DNA of 64,000 nucleotides from assembly GCF_011038785.1 (NCBI RefSeq), contig NZ_JAAKDT010000011.1, positions 1-64,000 on the forward strand, read 5' to 3'. Source of the DNA: Parabacteroides sp. ZJ-118. GTDB lineage: Bacteria; Bacteroidota; Bacteroidia; Bacteroidales; Tannerellaceae. The notes beneath the pieces were generated by a model. That model saw only the letters and a list, made by a program, of their open reading frames with translations, searched no databases and was not told the origin of the DNA. Shown piece after piece: positions 25,126 to 34,709 of the stretch; positions within the stretch are counted from its first letter, which is position 1, and each line of letters opens with the position of its first letter. A program made the translations under genes and the position numbers.

Positions 25126-26322
25126 ATGCGACAAATCATGAAACTGTTTATCACATCCTTTCTTTTGATCCTATTCGCGGGGTGTACGAAGGATGTATAT
25201 GATCCTTCCGATAAGATCCCGGGAGAAGGTCCTAATCCATTCTCAAAGGTAACGGTCGCCTCCGATTTCGATTGGTCGATGATACAAACATCTCGCCTTA
25301 CCGTACGGTCTTTCGACCCTTATGATGGCGCCTATAATTATCTGGTGGAGGTATTTGATAAAAGCCCGGAAGATCCGGAGGCGAATCTTCTCGCCACCGG
25401 GGTCTGCTCAAAGAAAACACTTTTCGATAAGAAGATCATCTATCCCAAGGGAGAGCCGGGCCAAGTCTACGTACAATTGACGACCCCTACCGGCTATCGG
25501 GCTACCGCTCCTGTCGCCCTGACACCGGGTAACGACAATGTCTGCGCTTTCGACTCGCTGGCCGTATCGCGGGAAACAACCGCCACTCCGGTCAGCCGCA
25601 CCCCGACACGAAGCGTATCTTCCACCTACACGTTTATCGTAGAGGACTCTTTCCCCTATTATGGAGATTATGATTTTAACGATGTCGTGATAAAAGTGCA
25701 GCTGGAGACTTCCATGAAAGAGGATTACGTACAATCCGCCAATATAAAACTGACGTTCCGCGCGCTAGGCGGGAGCAAGCGGTCCGGAGCGTTCATCCAT
25801 TTCCCCGGCATGACTCCCGAGGAGATCCGGGAAGCCGAGTTAAATGGCTGGAGAACGACTCCGGAAACAGAAACCGAGACTCCGATTTATGTCCTATCGG
25901 ATGACATACATGGATTATTCTTTTTTCATGAAATGATCAATACCGATAACGACCTTCCCTATAGGGGAACGCAAGAACGTTTGATCACCTTTTCGTTCGC
26001 TGCCGGTGCCGTAAAAGATTTGACCATTGATGACATCGATCTTTTCACCACCGTACTAAAGCGGGAAGGCGACGTCTTACGCACGGAAATCCATCAACGC
26101 GATTATAGCTATACCCCAAAAGGTGTCAAATACCGCTCTTACTCAAATGACAATTGCGTATGGGCCTTAATGATACCGGGCGATTTCAAATACCCGGTGG
26201 AACAAGTTTTTATCGGTGATGCCTATCCGGATATATTGAAATGGGTAAGTGGAGGTAGCGAGCATGTACAATGGTATAAAAGCCAGAATACCGTTGACAA
26301 GTGGATTTATGCCCGAGAATAA
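25126..26322 (+). CDS. LruC domain-containing lipoprotein
   Basis: The protein is 398 residues with a lipoprotein signal, LILFAGC, with Cys20 as the lipidation site. Residues about 165-390 match the LruC (DUF4842) domain, first named in Leptospira and common in Bacteroidetes surface proteins, with the diagnostic DSFPYYGDYDFNDVVIKV stretch, whose acidic D-x-D-x-N-D-V pattern suggests calcium binding. It should be anchored in the outer membrane. The ligand and role are unknown, and it is not in an operon with a SusC/SusD pair. Confidence 0.85.
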   Translation: MRQIMKLFITSFLLILFAGCTKDVYDPSDKIPGEGPNPFSKVTVASDFDWSMIQTSRLTVRSFDPYDGAYNYLVEVFDKSPEDPEANLLATGVCSKKTLFDKKIIYPKGEPGQVYVQLTTPTGYRATAPVALTPGNDNVCAFDSLAVSRETTATPVSRTPTRSVSSTYTFIVEDSFPYYGDYDFNDVVIKVQLETSMKEDYVQSANIKLTFRALGGSKRSGAFIHFPGMTPEEIREAELNGWRTTPETETETPIYVLSDDIHGLFFFHEMINTDNDLPYRGTQERLITFSFAAGAVKDLTIDDIDLFTTVLKREGDVLRTEIHQRDYSYTPKGVKYRSYSNDNCVWALMIPGDFKYPVEQVFIGDAYPDILKWVSGGSEHVQWYKSQNTVDKWIYARE

Positions 26323-26326
26323 AGCC

Positions 26327-26346
26327 GGGAGGTTTTAAACCCTCCC
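26327..26346. terminator. Short bidirectional hairpin between converging genes
   Basis: GGGAGG (26327-26332) pairs with CCTCCC (26341-26346). The loop holds the stop codon of the leftward DUF2461 gene, and the LruC stop is just to the left. Confidence 0.45.
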
Positions 26347-27006
26347 CAGATATTCATCCACCGTATAGTTCAAGAAACGGTTGAACGGCAATAACAACTT
26401 AAAGTCATCCACCGCCTTGTCCATCCAATCCGTAGCGTAAAAGAAGCTGTCTGGCTTATAAGACATCACGCTGAAATCCTTATGCTTCACGATATAGCCG
26501 TAAGGGGAATCCATTGGATAGCCGGCGGGCATACGTTTCAGCGTCTCTCCAACTAGCACCGGGAATGTTTTTTTAAATGCGGGTTCCTCGATAATGGCCG
26601 TAAATTCCTCGATATGATCGTATATATCCTGACGGAGTCTCTTCAATAGCGCAGGCGGCGGGCACCACACGCCACCGGAAAGCAAGCAACCCTCCGGCTC
26701 CAGATGGATATAATAACCACCCCGTTCGCTGGCACGCCCCCCTTGGGAAATGTAAGCGGCGAAATGACATTTATAGGGAGTCTTGTCCGGAGAGAAACGG
26801 ATATCCCTGTATATCCGGAACAAACAATCTTTCGCCTCCAACCCGGCTACCTCGGGATCGAACAAGGAGATACGACCGATTAGATCCTGTACCTCATCGA
26901 TAAAAGCCCTACGTAGCGCGTCGTAACGATTTTTATTCTCTTGGAACCATTCCCGGTTGTTATGGCTCCTCAGCTCTGTCAAGAACTCTATGATCCGCTC
27001 ATTCAT
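26335..27006 (-). CDS. DUF2461 (TIGR02453) family protein
   Basis: The protein is 223 residues, the usual size, with the family signature ELRSHNNREWFQENKNRYD at the N-terminus, FRIYRDIRFSPDKTPYKCH in the middle and GGYYIHLEPEGCLLSGGVW after it. The family is widespread and its structure and function are not settled. The minus-strand box TACCTTTG (27030-27037) gives it its own promoter, so it is separate from the phospholipase gene upstream. Confidence 0.9.
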   Translation of the reverse strand: MNERIIEFLTELRSHNNREWFQENKNRYDALRRAFIDEVQDLIGRISLFDPEVAGLEAKDCLFRIYRDIRFSPDKTPYKCHFAAYISQGGRASERGGYYIHLEPEGCLLSGGVWCPPPALLKRLRQDIYDHIEEFTAIIEEPAFKKTFPVLVGETLKRMPAGYPMDSPYGYIVKHKDFSVMSYKPDSFFYATDWMDKAVDDFKLLLPFNRFLNYTVDEYLGRV

Positions 27007-27044
27007 AACTTTCCATTTTTTAATCCTTGCAAAGGTAAGAAATA

Positions 27045-29249
27045 TCAGAAACTGTAACCCAGATTCAGATAAAATTGCAGGTTATTATTCCGGTTCGACA
27101 ATCCGAAGTTCGTATTCATCGGGCCGAGCATACTATTGTAAGCATAACCGATGCTGCCTCCCCATACACTTTCTCCCTTGAACAGGTCGAAGAAATTATC
27201 CTCATGGATCGCATAGTTGGCTATCAACGAAATATAGTGCCGCTGCCCGATACGCTGACGCAAGTTCAAGCGAACGATCGCCACGGAATTATCGAATATC
27301 TCCATTCGGTTGATCCCCGCGAACGGTAACTGCTGGGGAAGGTATCTTTCCGGCATATCGCCACCGACGGCATTTAAGAACGGATAGGCGGGATCTTTCC
27401 CGATAAGCACACGACCGTCTATGGAAGGTAATAAACTCAGGTGAGAAGTCAAAGGCAATACGGATAAGAAACTCAGCTTCAAGGCGGAGAAGAAAGTATG
27501 TCCCTTATAGGTCACGAAATTATCCGTATAGATGGAATAATCCGCCTGCAAGGAGACGCCCCTGCTCGGGAAATAGCTGCGATCCAGCGTCTCCAGATGC
27601 GCTTGGGCGAAGTAACTGATAAAGCCTTCCGGCTTCACTTGATAATCATGGTTGTCATCCGTATAAAGAAAAGAGTTGTAATCAAAATACTCATACCTGG
27701 CCCCCAGTTTCAACTTAAAGTTCAGCCAATTCATATCCGAGTAACCCAATTCCACAAAATGATGGCGGTACGTCGTGTTCAGGATCTTATTCCCCCGATT
27801 GTACACGTCGAGATCATTATACGTGAACATATAAGACAAGTTGATGTTACGCAAGGGATTCCGTTCTATCGCATAATCCACCCTGCCATACATACGCTTT
27901 CCGATCCTTCCGGTCACGGAGAATTTGGAATGATACCGGGCACGGTTATCAAAGGTCGCGTTCAGCAACAAGGCCACGATATCCTCGCTATTGAAGTTCA
28001 GTCCAACGTTGATCGCGCTGCTGGATTTCTCTTGCACCGTAAGCACCAAATCCTCCTGTTTCTCCCCCACCAATTTATAACTGACATTCGAGTAGAGATT
28101 CGTCCCCACTACGATCGACATAGCCTTCCGCAACTTCTTTACGGTGATCAGGCTGTTCTCTCTCAAACCGCTGATTTGCGACAGCCATCGCTCGTCACGC
28201 GGGTCAACACCCTCAAACAAGATCCGATGGATATAGAATGTATCCGTATCCGCAACCGGATAAGAATGGGCCTGTCTTGACGCATATATCTCCGAACCAT
28301 CCGTCAAGCCAATCTTCTCTTTCAAGGCCAAGATCTCGTTCCATTGCTTACGGGCGACCTGTTCTCCCCGGTTAATCAGCGTGTCCAACGCCGTCTCACT
28401 AAAACTGGCGGAATTATACGGTTCCGTATTCGGGCGAAACAGCAAATCCGTCCGTTCCTTGTTCGGGCCATATTTCTCATAGCCATGCAAAGCAATGATC
28501 TGTCCGATGATATCCCAAGGGGTATTGATCTTCTCCAATTGCTTGAGATCACTGGTACCGAGATCCACGCCGATGATAATATCTGCCCCCATATCCCGGG
28601 CCACGTCCGCGGGGTAATTATTCTTGATGCCCCCATCCACCAGTACCATACTATCCAAACGCACCGGAGCGAAAACAGCAGGGATCGCCATACTGGCGCG
28701 CATCGCCAGAGGAAGACTACCCTGATGGAATACATATTCTTCCCCATCCACGACATTTAAGGCTACACAAGCGAAAGGTATGTTCAATTGGTTAAAATCC
28801 ACGGAATCATGATGGCCGATCGTCAGGTCAGAGAAAAGGTTTTGCAGGTTTTGTCCCTTAATCATCCCCTGTATCACCCGGTCTTTCTTGTTCCGGCCAA
28901 AAGGGAGGGAGAAGACATACCGCTCGGAGTTCTCTTTCTCCGGGAAAGTGAGGTTACTACGTTTCACACGGTCACTTAGCAACATGCTCCAATCTTGCAA
29001 CCGCACCATGCTGTCAATCTCCGCCGCGTCATACCCGATGGAATACAAACCACCCACGATCGCCCCCATACTGGTGCCGGCAATATAGTCGATCGGGATA
29101 CCTGCCTCCTCCAGCACCTTCAACACCCCGATATGAGCGACACCTTTCGCTCCACCGCCTCCTAATACCAAGCCAACCTTTTTCCGCTCAGCCATCACAG
29201 AAGGCACCAACATCAACCCAACCAACCACAATAAAAGGGACTTCCTCAT
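27045..29249 (-). CDS. Patatin-like phospholipase with Omp85-type barrel
   Basis: The protein is 734 residues, with signal peptide 1-20. The patatin domain (about 24-215) has the oxyanion loop GGGGAKG, nucleophile Ser60 in GTSMG and Asp205 in DGG, a serine-aspartate dyad for acyl hydrolysis. A POTRA-like domain (about 315-390) and a C-terminal 16-strand BamA/FhaC-like barrel (about 410-734, ending YLNLGYSF) follow. This arrangement matches PlpD-type autotransporting phospholipases, which place the lipase across the outer membrane. Relatives degrade phospholipids. Confidence 0.92.
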   Translation of the reverse strand: MRKSLLLWLVGLMLVPSVMAERKKVGLVLGGGGAKGVAHIGVLKVLEEAGIPIDYIAGTSMGAIVGGLYSIGYDAAEIDSMVRLQDWSMLLSDRVKRSNLTFPEKENSERYVFSLPFGRNKKDRVIQGMIKGQNLQNLFSDLTIGHHDSVDFNQLNIPFACVALNVVDGEEYVFHQGSLPLAMRASMAIPAVFAPVRLDSMVLVDGGIKNNYPADVARDMGADIIIGVDLGTSDLKQLEKINTPWDIIGQIIALHGYEKYGPNKERTDLLFRPNTEPYNSASFSETALDTLINRGEQVARKQWNEILALKEKIGLTDGSEIYASRQAHSYPVADTDTFYIHRILFEGVDPRDERWLSQISGLRENSLITVKKLRKAMSIVVGTNLYSNVSYKLVGEKQEDLVLTVQEKSSSAINVGLNFNSEDIVALLLNATFDNRARYHSKFSVTGRIGKRMYGRVDYAIERNPLRNINLSYMFTYNDLDVYNRGNKILNTTYRHHFVELGYSDMNWLNFKLKLGARYEYFDYNSFLYTDDNHDYQVKPEGFISYFAQAHLETLDRSYFPSRGVSLQADYSIYTDNFVTYKGHTFFSALKLSFLSVLPLTSHLSLLPSIDGRVLIGKDPAYPFLNAVGGDMPERYLPQQLPFAGINRMEIFDNSVAIVRLNLRQRIGQRHYISLIANYAIHEDNFFDLFKGESVWGGSIGYAYNSMLGPMNTNFGLSNRNNNLQFYLNLGYSF

Positions 29250-29276
29250 CTAGATATTCTTTCCGGCAAATATAGT

Positions 29277-29307
29277 AGGTTTACTCGAAAACGCAAACGG
29301 ATAGATA
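29277..29307 (-). promoter_or_regulatory. Promoter of the patatin-like phospholipase gene
   Basis: On the minus strand TTTG (29304-29307), 19 bases, TATATTTG (29277-29284) gives a perfect -33/-7 pair 28 bases before the start codon. Confidence 0.7.
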
Positions 29308-29475
29308 GCCAAATCCCGCTTTAGGCCCGGAACTCCATCTATCCTTAAATAAATCGCTGTCTGTTGGTTGAACTAAATTAACGCACGTATTTGAAGCCTT
29401 TTCCTTCCGTACTATTTCATGTGTCGGGGCACATGCCCTAACCTCTCCATTAATGCAGAAATATTTCTTTAATCG

Positions 29476-29507
29476 TTTGCGCGATATATGGATTTAGCAT
29501 ACCTTTG
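29476..29507 (+). promoter_or_regulatory. Promoter of the fumarate reductase operon
   Basis: TTTG (29476-29479), exactly 20 bases, then TACCTTTG (29500-29507) is a perfect Bacteroidetes -33/-7 pair. It leaves a leader of about 60 bases before the first ATG at 29573. The rest of the 323-base gap (29250-29572) holds nothing else recognised apart from the divergent phospholipase promoter. Confidence 0.8.
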
Positions 29508-29572
29508 CGTGATACTTACATAGTTTAAGTAGAAATTTCCAAACACAATTAAATAACTTAAATTACTATCTT

Positions 29573-30265
29573 ATGTGGTTACTTAATTCTTCTATCGGGA
29601 AGAAGCTGATAATGAGTATATCAGGCCTCTTTCTTGTTCTGTTCTTATTGTTCCACCTGTCGATGAACGTGACGGCCGTTTTCTCCGGAGAGGCTTATAA
29701 CATGGTTTGTTCGCTGTTGGGCTCTAATTGGTACGCCGTGGCAGCCACTCTCGTATTGGCCGCAGGCGTTGTGATCCACTTCGTGTACGCTATCATTCTT
29801 ACCTTGCAAAACCGTAAGGCACGTGGTAACGACCGTTACGCTATCAACGCTCGTCCGAAAGGCGTGGAATGGGCATCTCAGAACATGTTCGTTCTGGGTT
29901 TGATCGTCATCCTGTTCATGCTATTACACTTCAGCCAGTTCTGGTATAAGATGATGTTCGCCGAATTGATCGGTCATCACGAAATGGCATTGGGGTCAGC
30001 TATGGTATCTCCACAAGATGGAGCCGCTTTCATCAACTATTACTTCCACGGTAATGTCGTGATCACCGTTCTTTATTTGATCTGGTACGTGGCTTTGTGG
30101 TTCCACTTGACTCACGGATTCTGGAGCGCTATCCAAACAATCGGTTGGAATAATACGATCTGGATGAACCGTTGGGAATGTATCTCTAAGATCGTAGCTA
30201 CGGTTATTTGCGGACTTTTCGCAATCATCACTGTCATCTTCTTCTTAAACGGAGTAGGTGCTTAA
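29573..30265 (+). CDS. frdC: Succinate dehydrogenase/fumarate reductase cytochrome b subunit
   Basis: The protein is 230 residues with five membrane segments (about 12-30, 58-78, 98-118, 155-175, 203-225) and the haem-ligand histidines of the diheme B-type family (LFLLFHLSMN, VIHFVYAI, MLLHFSQFW, WFHLTHGFW). It anchors the FrdAB enzyme and passes electrons between menaquinone and fumarate. It is first in a three-gene operon; codon use is strongly biased, as in highly expressed genes. Confidence 0.95.
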   Translation: MWLLNSSIGKKLIMSISGLFLVLFLLFHLSMNVTAVFSGEAYNMVCSLLGSNWYAVAATLVLAAGVVIHFVYAIILTLQNRKARGNDRYAINARPKGVEWASQNMFVLGLIVILFMLLHFSQFWYKMMFAELIGHHEMALGSAMVSPQDGAAFINYYFHGNVVITVLYLIWYVALWFHLTHGFWSAIQTIGWNNTIWMNRWECISKIVATVICGLFAIITVIFFLNGVGA

Positions 30266-30313
30266 TAGCAAGCTACAGGTTTTATAATTAAGAACTTTTG
30301 AAATTAAATCATT

Positions 30314-32257
30314 ATGTCTGAAATAAATTCTAAAATACCTCAAGGCCCGTTGGCTGAGAAGTGGACTAATTATAAAAATCACCAGAAATTGGTGAACCCC
30401 GCTAACAAGCGTCGTTTGGATGTTATCGTAGTCGGTACAGGTTTGGCTGGAGCTTCCGCTGCCGCATCTCTGGCAGAGATGGGATTCAATGTATTGAACT
30501 TCTGTATCCAAGATTCTCCCCGCCGTGCGCACTCCATCGCAGCTCAAGGAGGTATCAATGCTGCTAAGAACTACCAGAATGACGGCGACTCTGTTTACCG
30601 TTTGTTCTACGATACGATCAAGGGAGGTGACTATCGTGCTCGTGAGGCTAACGTTTATCGTTTGGCTGAGGTTTCTAACTCAATCATTGACCAATGCGTG
30701 GCTCAAGGTGTTCCTTTCGCTCGCGAATATGGTGGCTTATTGGATAACCGTTCATTCGGTGGCGCTCAGGTATCTCGTACGTTCTACGCCCGTGGCCAGA
30801 CGGGTCAGCAGCTTTTGTTAGGTGCTTACTCAGCGTTGAGCCGTCAGATCGGTTTGGGTAAGGTTAAGATGTATACTCGCCATGAGATGTTGGATGTAGT
30901 TAAGGTAGACGGTCGTGCTCGCGGGATCATCGCCCGAAACTTGATTACAGGTAAGGTCGAGCGTTATGCCGCTCACGCTGTAGTTGTAGCCACGGGTGGT
31001 TATGTTAATACGTTTTTCTTGTCTACCAATGCTATGGCATCTAACGGTTCCGCCGCATGGCAATGCTACAAGAAAGGCGCTTACTTCGCTAATCCTTGTA
31101 TGGTTCAGATCCATCCGACTTGCGTACCGGTGAAAGGAGACTTCCAATCTAAATTGACTTTGATGTCCGAATCCTTACGGAATGACGGTCGCATCTGGGT
31201 TCCGAAGAAACTAGAGGATGCTAAAGCCTTACAGGCCGGGACGAAGAAAGGTAAAGATATTCCCGAGGCAGACCGTGATTATTATTTGGAGCGTCGTTAT
31301 CCGGCATTCGGAAACTTGGTACCTCGTGACGTGGCTTCTCGCGCCGCTAAAGAGCGTTGCGACGCAGGCTTCGGCGTGAACAGTACGGGCTTGGCCGTAT
31401 TTTTGGATTTCTCCGACGCAATCAACCGTTTAGGTAAAGAGGTCGTTAAACAGAAATATGGCAACTTGTTCGACATGTACGAAGAGATCACGAACGATAA
31501 TCCATACGAGACTCCGATGATGATCTACCCGGCATTGCACTACTCAATGGGGGGATTGTGGGTTGACTATGAGTTGATGACCTCTATTCCGGGCCTGTTC
31601 GCTATTGGTGAGGCTAACTTCTCCGATCACGGAGCGAACCGTTTAGGTGCTTCCGCTTTGATGCAGGGATTGGCCGATGGTTATTTCGTATTACCATACA
31701 CGATCCAGAACTATTTGTCCGACCAAATCCAAGTTCCGCGCTTCAGTACAGATCTGCCGGAGTTCGTCGAGGCAGAAAAGGCCATCAAGGATCGTATCCA
31801 AAATTTGATGAACGTCAAAGGTAAAGAAACCGTAGACACTATCCACCGCAAACTAGGTCATATCATGTGGGAACATATCGGTATGGCACGCGACGCAAAA
31901 GGTTTGCAAGAAGCTATCCAGATGCTGAAAGACTTGAAGAAAGAGTTCTGGAGCAACGTATTCATCCCGGGCAATGCGGACAGCTTGAATACAGAGTTAG
32001 AGAAAGCATTACGTGTAGCCGACTTTATCGAGATCGGTACATTGATGGCACACGATGCTTTGGATCGCGCTGAGTCTTGTGGTGGTCACTTCCGTACGGA
32101 GCACCAGACAGAAGAAGGTGAGGCCTTGCGTCATGACGATAAGTTCATGTACGTATCTTGCTGGGAGTACCAAGGCGAGGACAAAGAGCCTGTCATGTTG
32201 AAGGAGGATTTGAACTATGAGTTCGTTGTTCCTCAAACACGTAACTACAAGAAGTAA
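30314..32257 (+). CDS. frdA: Fumarate reductase/succinate dehydrogenase flavoprotein subunit
   Basis: The protein is 647 residues. The FAD-binding [17 protein letters not shown] lies near residue 42, the covalent-flavin His region is [16 protein letters not shown], and the active-site [19 protein letters not shown] and [18 protein letters not shown] follow. It reduces fumarate to succinate, a main end product of Bacteroidales fermentation. It lies 48 bases after frdC and 30 bases before frdB. The insert lengths match the B-type quinol:fumarate reductases of Bacteroidetes and Campylobacterota. Confidence 0.96.
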   Translation: MSEINSKIPQGPLAEKWTNYKNHQKLVNPANKRRLDVIVVGTGLAGASAAASLAEMGFNVLNFCIQDSPRRAHSIAAQGGINAAKNYQNDGDSVYRLFYDTIKGGDYRAREANVYRLAEVSNSIIDQCVAQGVPFAREYGGLLDNRSFGGAQVSRTFYARGQTGQQLLLGAYSALSRQIGLGKVKMYTRHEMLDVVKVDGRARGIIARNLITGKVERYAAHAVVVATGGYVNTFFLSTNAMASNGSAAWQCYKKGAYFANPCMVQIHPTCVPVKGDFQSKLTLMSESLRNDGRIWVPKKLEDAKALQAGTKKGKDIPEADRDYYLERRYPAFGNLVPRDVASRAAKERCDAGFGVNSTGLAVFLDFSDAINRLGKEVVKQKYGNLFDMYEEITNDNPYETPMMIYPALHYSMGGLWVDYELMTSIPGLFAIGEANFSDHGANRLGASALMQGLADGYFVLPYTIQNYLSDQIQVPRFSTDLPEFVEAEKAIKDRIQNLMNVKGKETVDTIHRKLGHIMWEHIGMARDAKGLQEAIQMLKDLKKEFWSNVFIPGNADSLNTELEKALRVADFIEIGTLMAHDALDRAESCGGHFRTEHQTEEGEALRHDDKFMYVSCWEYQGEDKEPVMLKEDLNYEFVVPQTRNYKK

Positions 32258-32287
32258 TAATCATCAATTTCAGAAAAAATTAGAATC

Positions 32288-33043
32288 ATGGATAAAGATA
32301 TAAGTGTAACACTTAAGGTTTGGCGTCAGAGAAGTCCGAAGGAGAAAGGACAGTTCGAGACATACAAAATTGAGAAGATCAATCAGAGTGTCTCTTTCTT
32401 GGAAATGTTGGATATCTTGAACGAACAGTTGGTCAACGAAGGTAAGGAACCGATCGTATTCGATCACGACTGCCGCGAGGGTATCTGTGGCATGTGTTCA
32501 TTGTATGTAAACGGACACCCGCACGGACCGGCGACCGGAGCTACGACTTGCCAGCTATATATGCGTCGTTTCAACGATGGAGAGACGATCACAATCGAAC
32601 CGTGGCGTTCCGCAGGTTTCCCTGTTATTCGCGACTTGATGGTAGACCGCTACGCCTACGACAAAATCATCCAAGCCGGTGGTTTCACATCTGTCAACAC
32701 AGGTGGTGTACCCGACGCTAACGCAATACCTATCCCAAAGGAGGATGCTGACTTAGCTATGGATGCCGCCGCTTGTATCGGTTGTGGTGCTTGTGCTGCC
32801 GCTTGTAAGAATGGTTCCGCTATGTTATTCGTATCCGCTAAGGTTAGCCAGCTGGCTTTGTTACCTCAAGGTAAAGTCGAGGCTGCTCGCCGTGCCAAAG
32901 CAATGGTTGCTAAGATGGATGAGCTTGGCTTCGGCAACTGTACAAACACACGCGCTTGCGAGATGGAATGTCCGAAGAACATCTCCGTTAGTAACATCGC
33001 TCGTTTGAACCGTGAGTTCATTTGCGCTAAATTACAAGACTAA
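32288..33043 (+). CDS. frdB: Fumarate reductase/succinate dehydrogenase iron-sulphur subunit
   Basis: The protein is 251 residues with the [2Fe-2S] cluster ligands in [12 protein letters not shown] and the later Cys of ATTCQLY, then ferredoxin-type motifs [14 protein letters not shown] and [16 protein letters not shown] for the [4Fe-4S] and [3Fe-4S] clusters. It relays electrons from the cytochrome subunit to FrdA. It ends the operon, with a textbook terminator 22 bases after its stop. Confidence 0.96.
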   Translation: MDKDISVTLKVWRQRSPKEKGQFETYKIEKINQSVSFLEMLDILNEQLVNEGKEPIVFDHDCREGICGMCSLYVNGHPHGPATGATTCQLYMRRFNDGETITIEPWRSAGFPVIRDLMVDRYAYDKIIQAGGFTSVNTGGVPDANAIPIPKEDADLAMDAAACIGCGACAAACKNGSAMLFVSAKVSQLALLPQGKVEAARRAKAMVAKMDELGFGNCTNTRACEMECPKNISVSNIARLNREFICAKLQD

Positions 33044-33065
33044 TATTTGATTAGTATATCATGGG

Positions 33066-33105
33066 AAGAGCGCCTTTCTCTAAAAGAAAGGCGCTCTTTT
33101 ATTTT
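33066..33105 (+). terminator. Intrinsic terminator of the fumarate reductase operon
   Basis: AAGAGCGCCTTTCT (33066-33079) and its perfect 14-base complement (33085-33098) with a 5-base loop are followed by TTATTTTTT. This is the strongest terminator in the window. Confidence 0.92.
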
Positions 33106-33118
33106 TTGTTATATATCG

Positions 33119-33174
33119 CAAAACATAATTTAGCATTACACCCTTTAACAAGAGTTGAGAACTTCGTACATTCG
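33119..33174 (+). promoter_or_regulatory. Promoter of element copy 1
   Basis: TTTA (33144-33147), 19 bases, TACATTCG (33167-33174). An upstream block CAAAACATAATTTAGCA (33119-33135) lies exactly 48 bases before the -7 box and is identical in sequence and spacing at copy 2, so it may be an activator site. Confidence 0.6.
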
Positions 33175-33175
33175 C

Positions 33176-33260
33176 ATTGTGATTTTTTCATAATAGTATT
33201 AGATTTAAGGTTAAAAAAATTGGGTTAGGGCTTGTCGGGAGACAAGCTTTAATTGTTTAT
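33176..33260 (+). ncRNA. Repeated transcribed element, copy 1 (candidate sRNA or leader)
   Basis: Immediately after the promoter comes a core shared with 36033 and 37996. It begins TTTTTTCATAATAGTATTAG, continues ATTTAAGGTTAA, and then GGGTTAGGGCTTGTC. The hairpin GCTTGTC (33230-33236), loop GGGA, GACAAGC (33241-33247) is perfectly paired here, whereas the other two copies have GACAGGC, which keeps pairing through a G-U. This copy precedes the radical SAM gene by about 200 bases and shows no obvious terminator of its own, so it may be a 5' leader. It may correspond to a known Bacteroidales RNA family. Confidence 0.6.
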
Positions 33261-33464
33261 GGGCCTACCTTTTAAATATGGATCACAAAATCCTGTAAAT
33301 AGAGATTGTTTAGCGTCATTTTATCATCGATCTTTGCCTTTAAAGATCATCGTATATGCTAATAAGTATTTTATTTGGCTTCTTATGTTATCTTCTCCGG
33401 GTGTTGATCAAACACAAGGGAAAAATCATGCGCCAGATAAGACAAATGATAAAACAAAAATAAA
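33261..33464. other. Region between RNA element copy 1 and the radical SAM gene
   Basis: No convincing gene is found. An open frame here (33253-33504) overlaps the radical SAM start and has no family features, so it is not called. A dyad GATCTTT/AAAGATC lies at 33329-33348 without a T-run. Confidence 0.5.
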
Positions 33465-34676
33465 ATGGACAAAAAACGAACCACCAGTTCTTTTAGGGCT
33501 ATGAGCACGGAAAGAAAACTCGAGTCGATCTTCCTTTTCGTAACAGGCCGATGCAATGCCAAATGTGCGATGTGCTTCTATGCCCAAGAAATGGATAAGA
33601 AGCAACCCGACCTCACGTTCGATGAAATCAAGAAGATATCAGAAACCGCCGGACAATTCAACCGATTATGGATATCCGGGGGAGAGCCTACCCTACGTGA
33701 GGATCTACCGGAAATATTGGAGTTGTTCTACAAAAACAACCATATTAAAGATGTAAACATCCCTACGAACGGCTTAAAACCAGACCGGATCGTGGAATGG
33801 ATAAAACGATTCCGCCAGAACTGTCCGGATTGCAATATTAACGTAAGCCTTTCCTTGGATGGCTTCGGCACGACCCATGATACACAGAGAGGCGTACCGG
33901 GAAACTTCTATAAGGCGCTAGAAGCCCTGCGTAAAATACAGGAGAATTTCGGAGACGATGGTAAAGTCTTAAAGAATATAGCAACCGTTATCACGAAATA
34001 CAACATAGACCAGATAGAGGACTTCATGGCTTGGGTATACGGGCGTTTCCATATCTCCACGCATACGATTGAGGCCGCCAGAGGCATGACTCGTGACGAT
34101 GGCGTGAAAATCCTAACCGAGTCAACGCTACGCAAAATACAAGACGACATATCCCCTATCTATTCAGCGTACGCAGAGCGGATGGTAGCGGATACCACTG
34201 GTTTAAGGAGACCGATCACACGCTTCTTCTATCTCGGTCTTATACGTACCTTGTATAATGTACGCGCCAGCAATATAGATCACCCGACCCCTTGGGGGAT
34301 GGATTGTACGGCCGGAGAGACTACCTTGGTAATCGACTACGACGGACGTTTTCGTGCCTGCGAATTACGGGAGCCGCTCGGGAATATAAAAGAGTATGGT
34401 TGCGATATAAGTAAAGTGATGAATGGCGAAGCGATGAAACAGGAAATAGCCGCTATCGGACATGGGTATAGAGCCAACTGTTGGTGTACGCACGGCTGCT
34501 GGATCACTTCATCCGTTATTTTCAATCCACGTAAGATGATTTGCTCCGTATATAAAGGATACCGGGAAACGAAGCGATTGAATCACCCCCTAGCCATCGA
34601 TGAGCAGAAATTACAAACAATAGAAGCCAAATATAATCTGGATATTGGACGTTTACATCAACTGAATATCCGGTGA
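33465..34676 (+). CDS. Radical SAM protein with C-terminal cysteine (SPASM-like) region
   Basis: The protein is 403 residues from MDKKRTTSS; a second Met at 33501 is also possible. The [4Fe-4S]-SAM motif CNAKCAMC lies near residues 30-37, followed by WISGGEPTLREDL. A C-terminal cysteine set (MDCTAGETTLVIDYDGRFRAC, split here, then CWCTHGCW and ICSVYKG) looks like a SPASM/twitch auxiliary cluster region. Such enzymes modify peptides or other small substrates by radical chemistry. The next gene, 33 bases on, is a GT1-type glycosyltransferase, so the pair may modify a common product. No precursor peptide is recognised nearby. Confidence 0.88.
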   Translation: MDKKRTTSSFRAMSTERKLESIFLFVTGRCNAKCAMCFYAQEMDKKQPDLTFDEIKKISETAGQFNRLWISGGEPTLREDLPEILELFYKNNHIKDVNIPTNGLKPDRIVEWIKRFRQNCPDCNINVSLSLDGFGTTHDTQRGVPGNFYKALEALRKIQENFGDDGKVLKNIATVITKYNIDQIEDFMAWVYGRFHISTHTIEAARGMTRDDGVKILTESTLRKIQDDISPIYSAYAERMVADTTGLRRPITRFFYLGLIRTLYNVRASNIDHPTPWGMDCTAGETTLVIDYDGRFRACELREPLGNIKEYGCDISKVMNGEAMKQEIAAIGHGYRANCWCTHGCWITSSVIFNPRKMICSVYKGYRETKRLNHPLAIDEQKLQTIEAKYNLDIGRLHQLNIR

Positions 34677-34709
34677 ACAAATCCCTCATAGCCCATAAAT
34701 AAACATCGC

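Noticed and set aside
27498-28280. Plus-strand 260-residue frame within the phospholipase gene
   Set aside because: It is a shadow of the conserved barrel-coding sequence on the minus strand.
33253-33504. Possible 83-residue small protein after RNA copy 1
   Set aside because: It overlaps the radical SAM start, begins inside the end of the RNA element and has no recognisable features.
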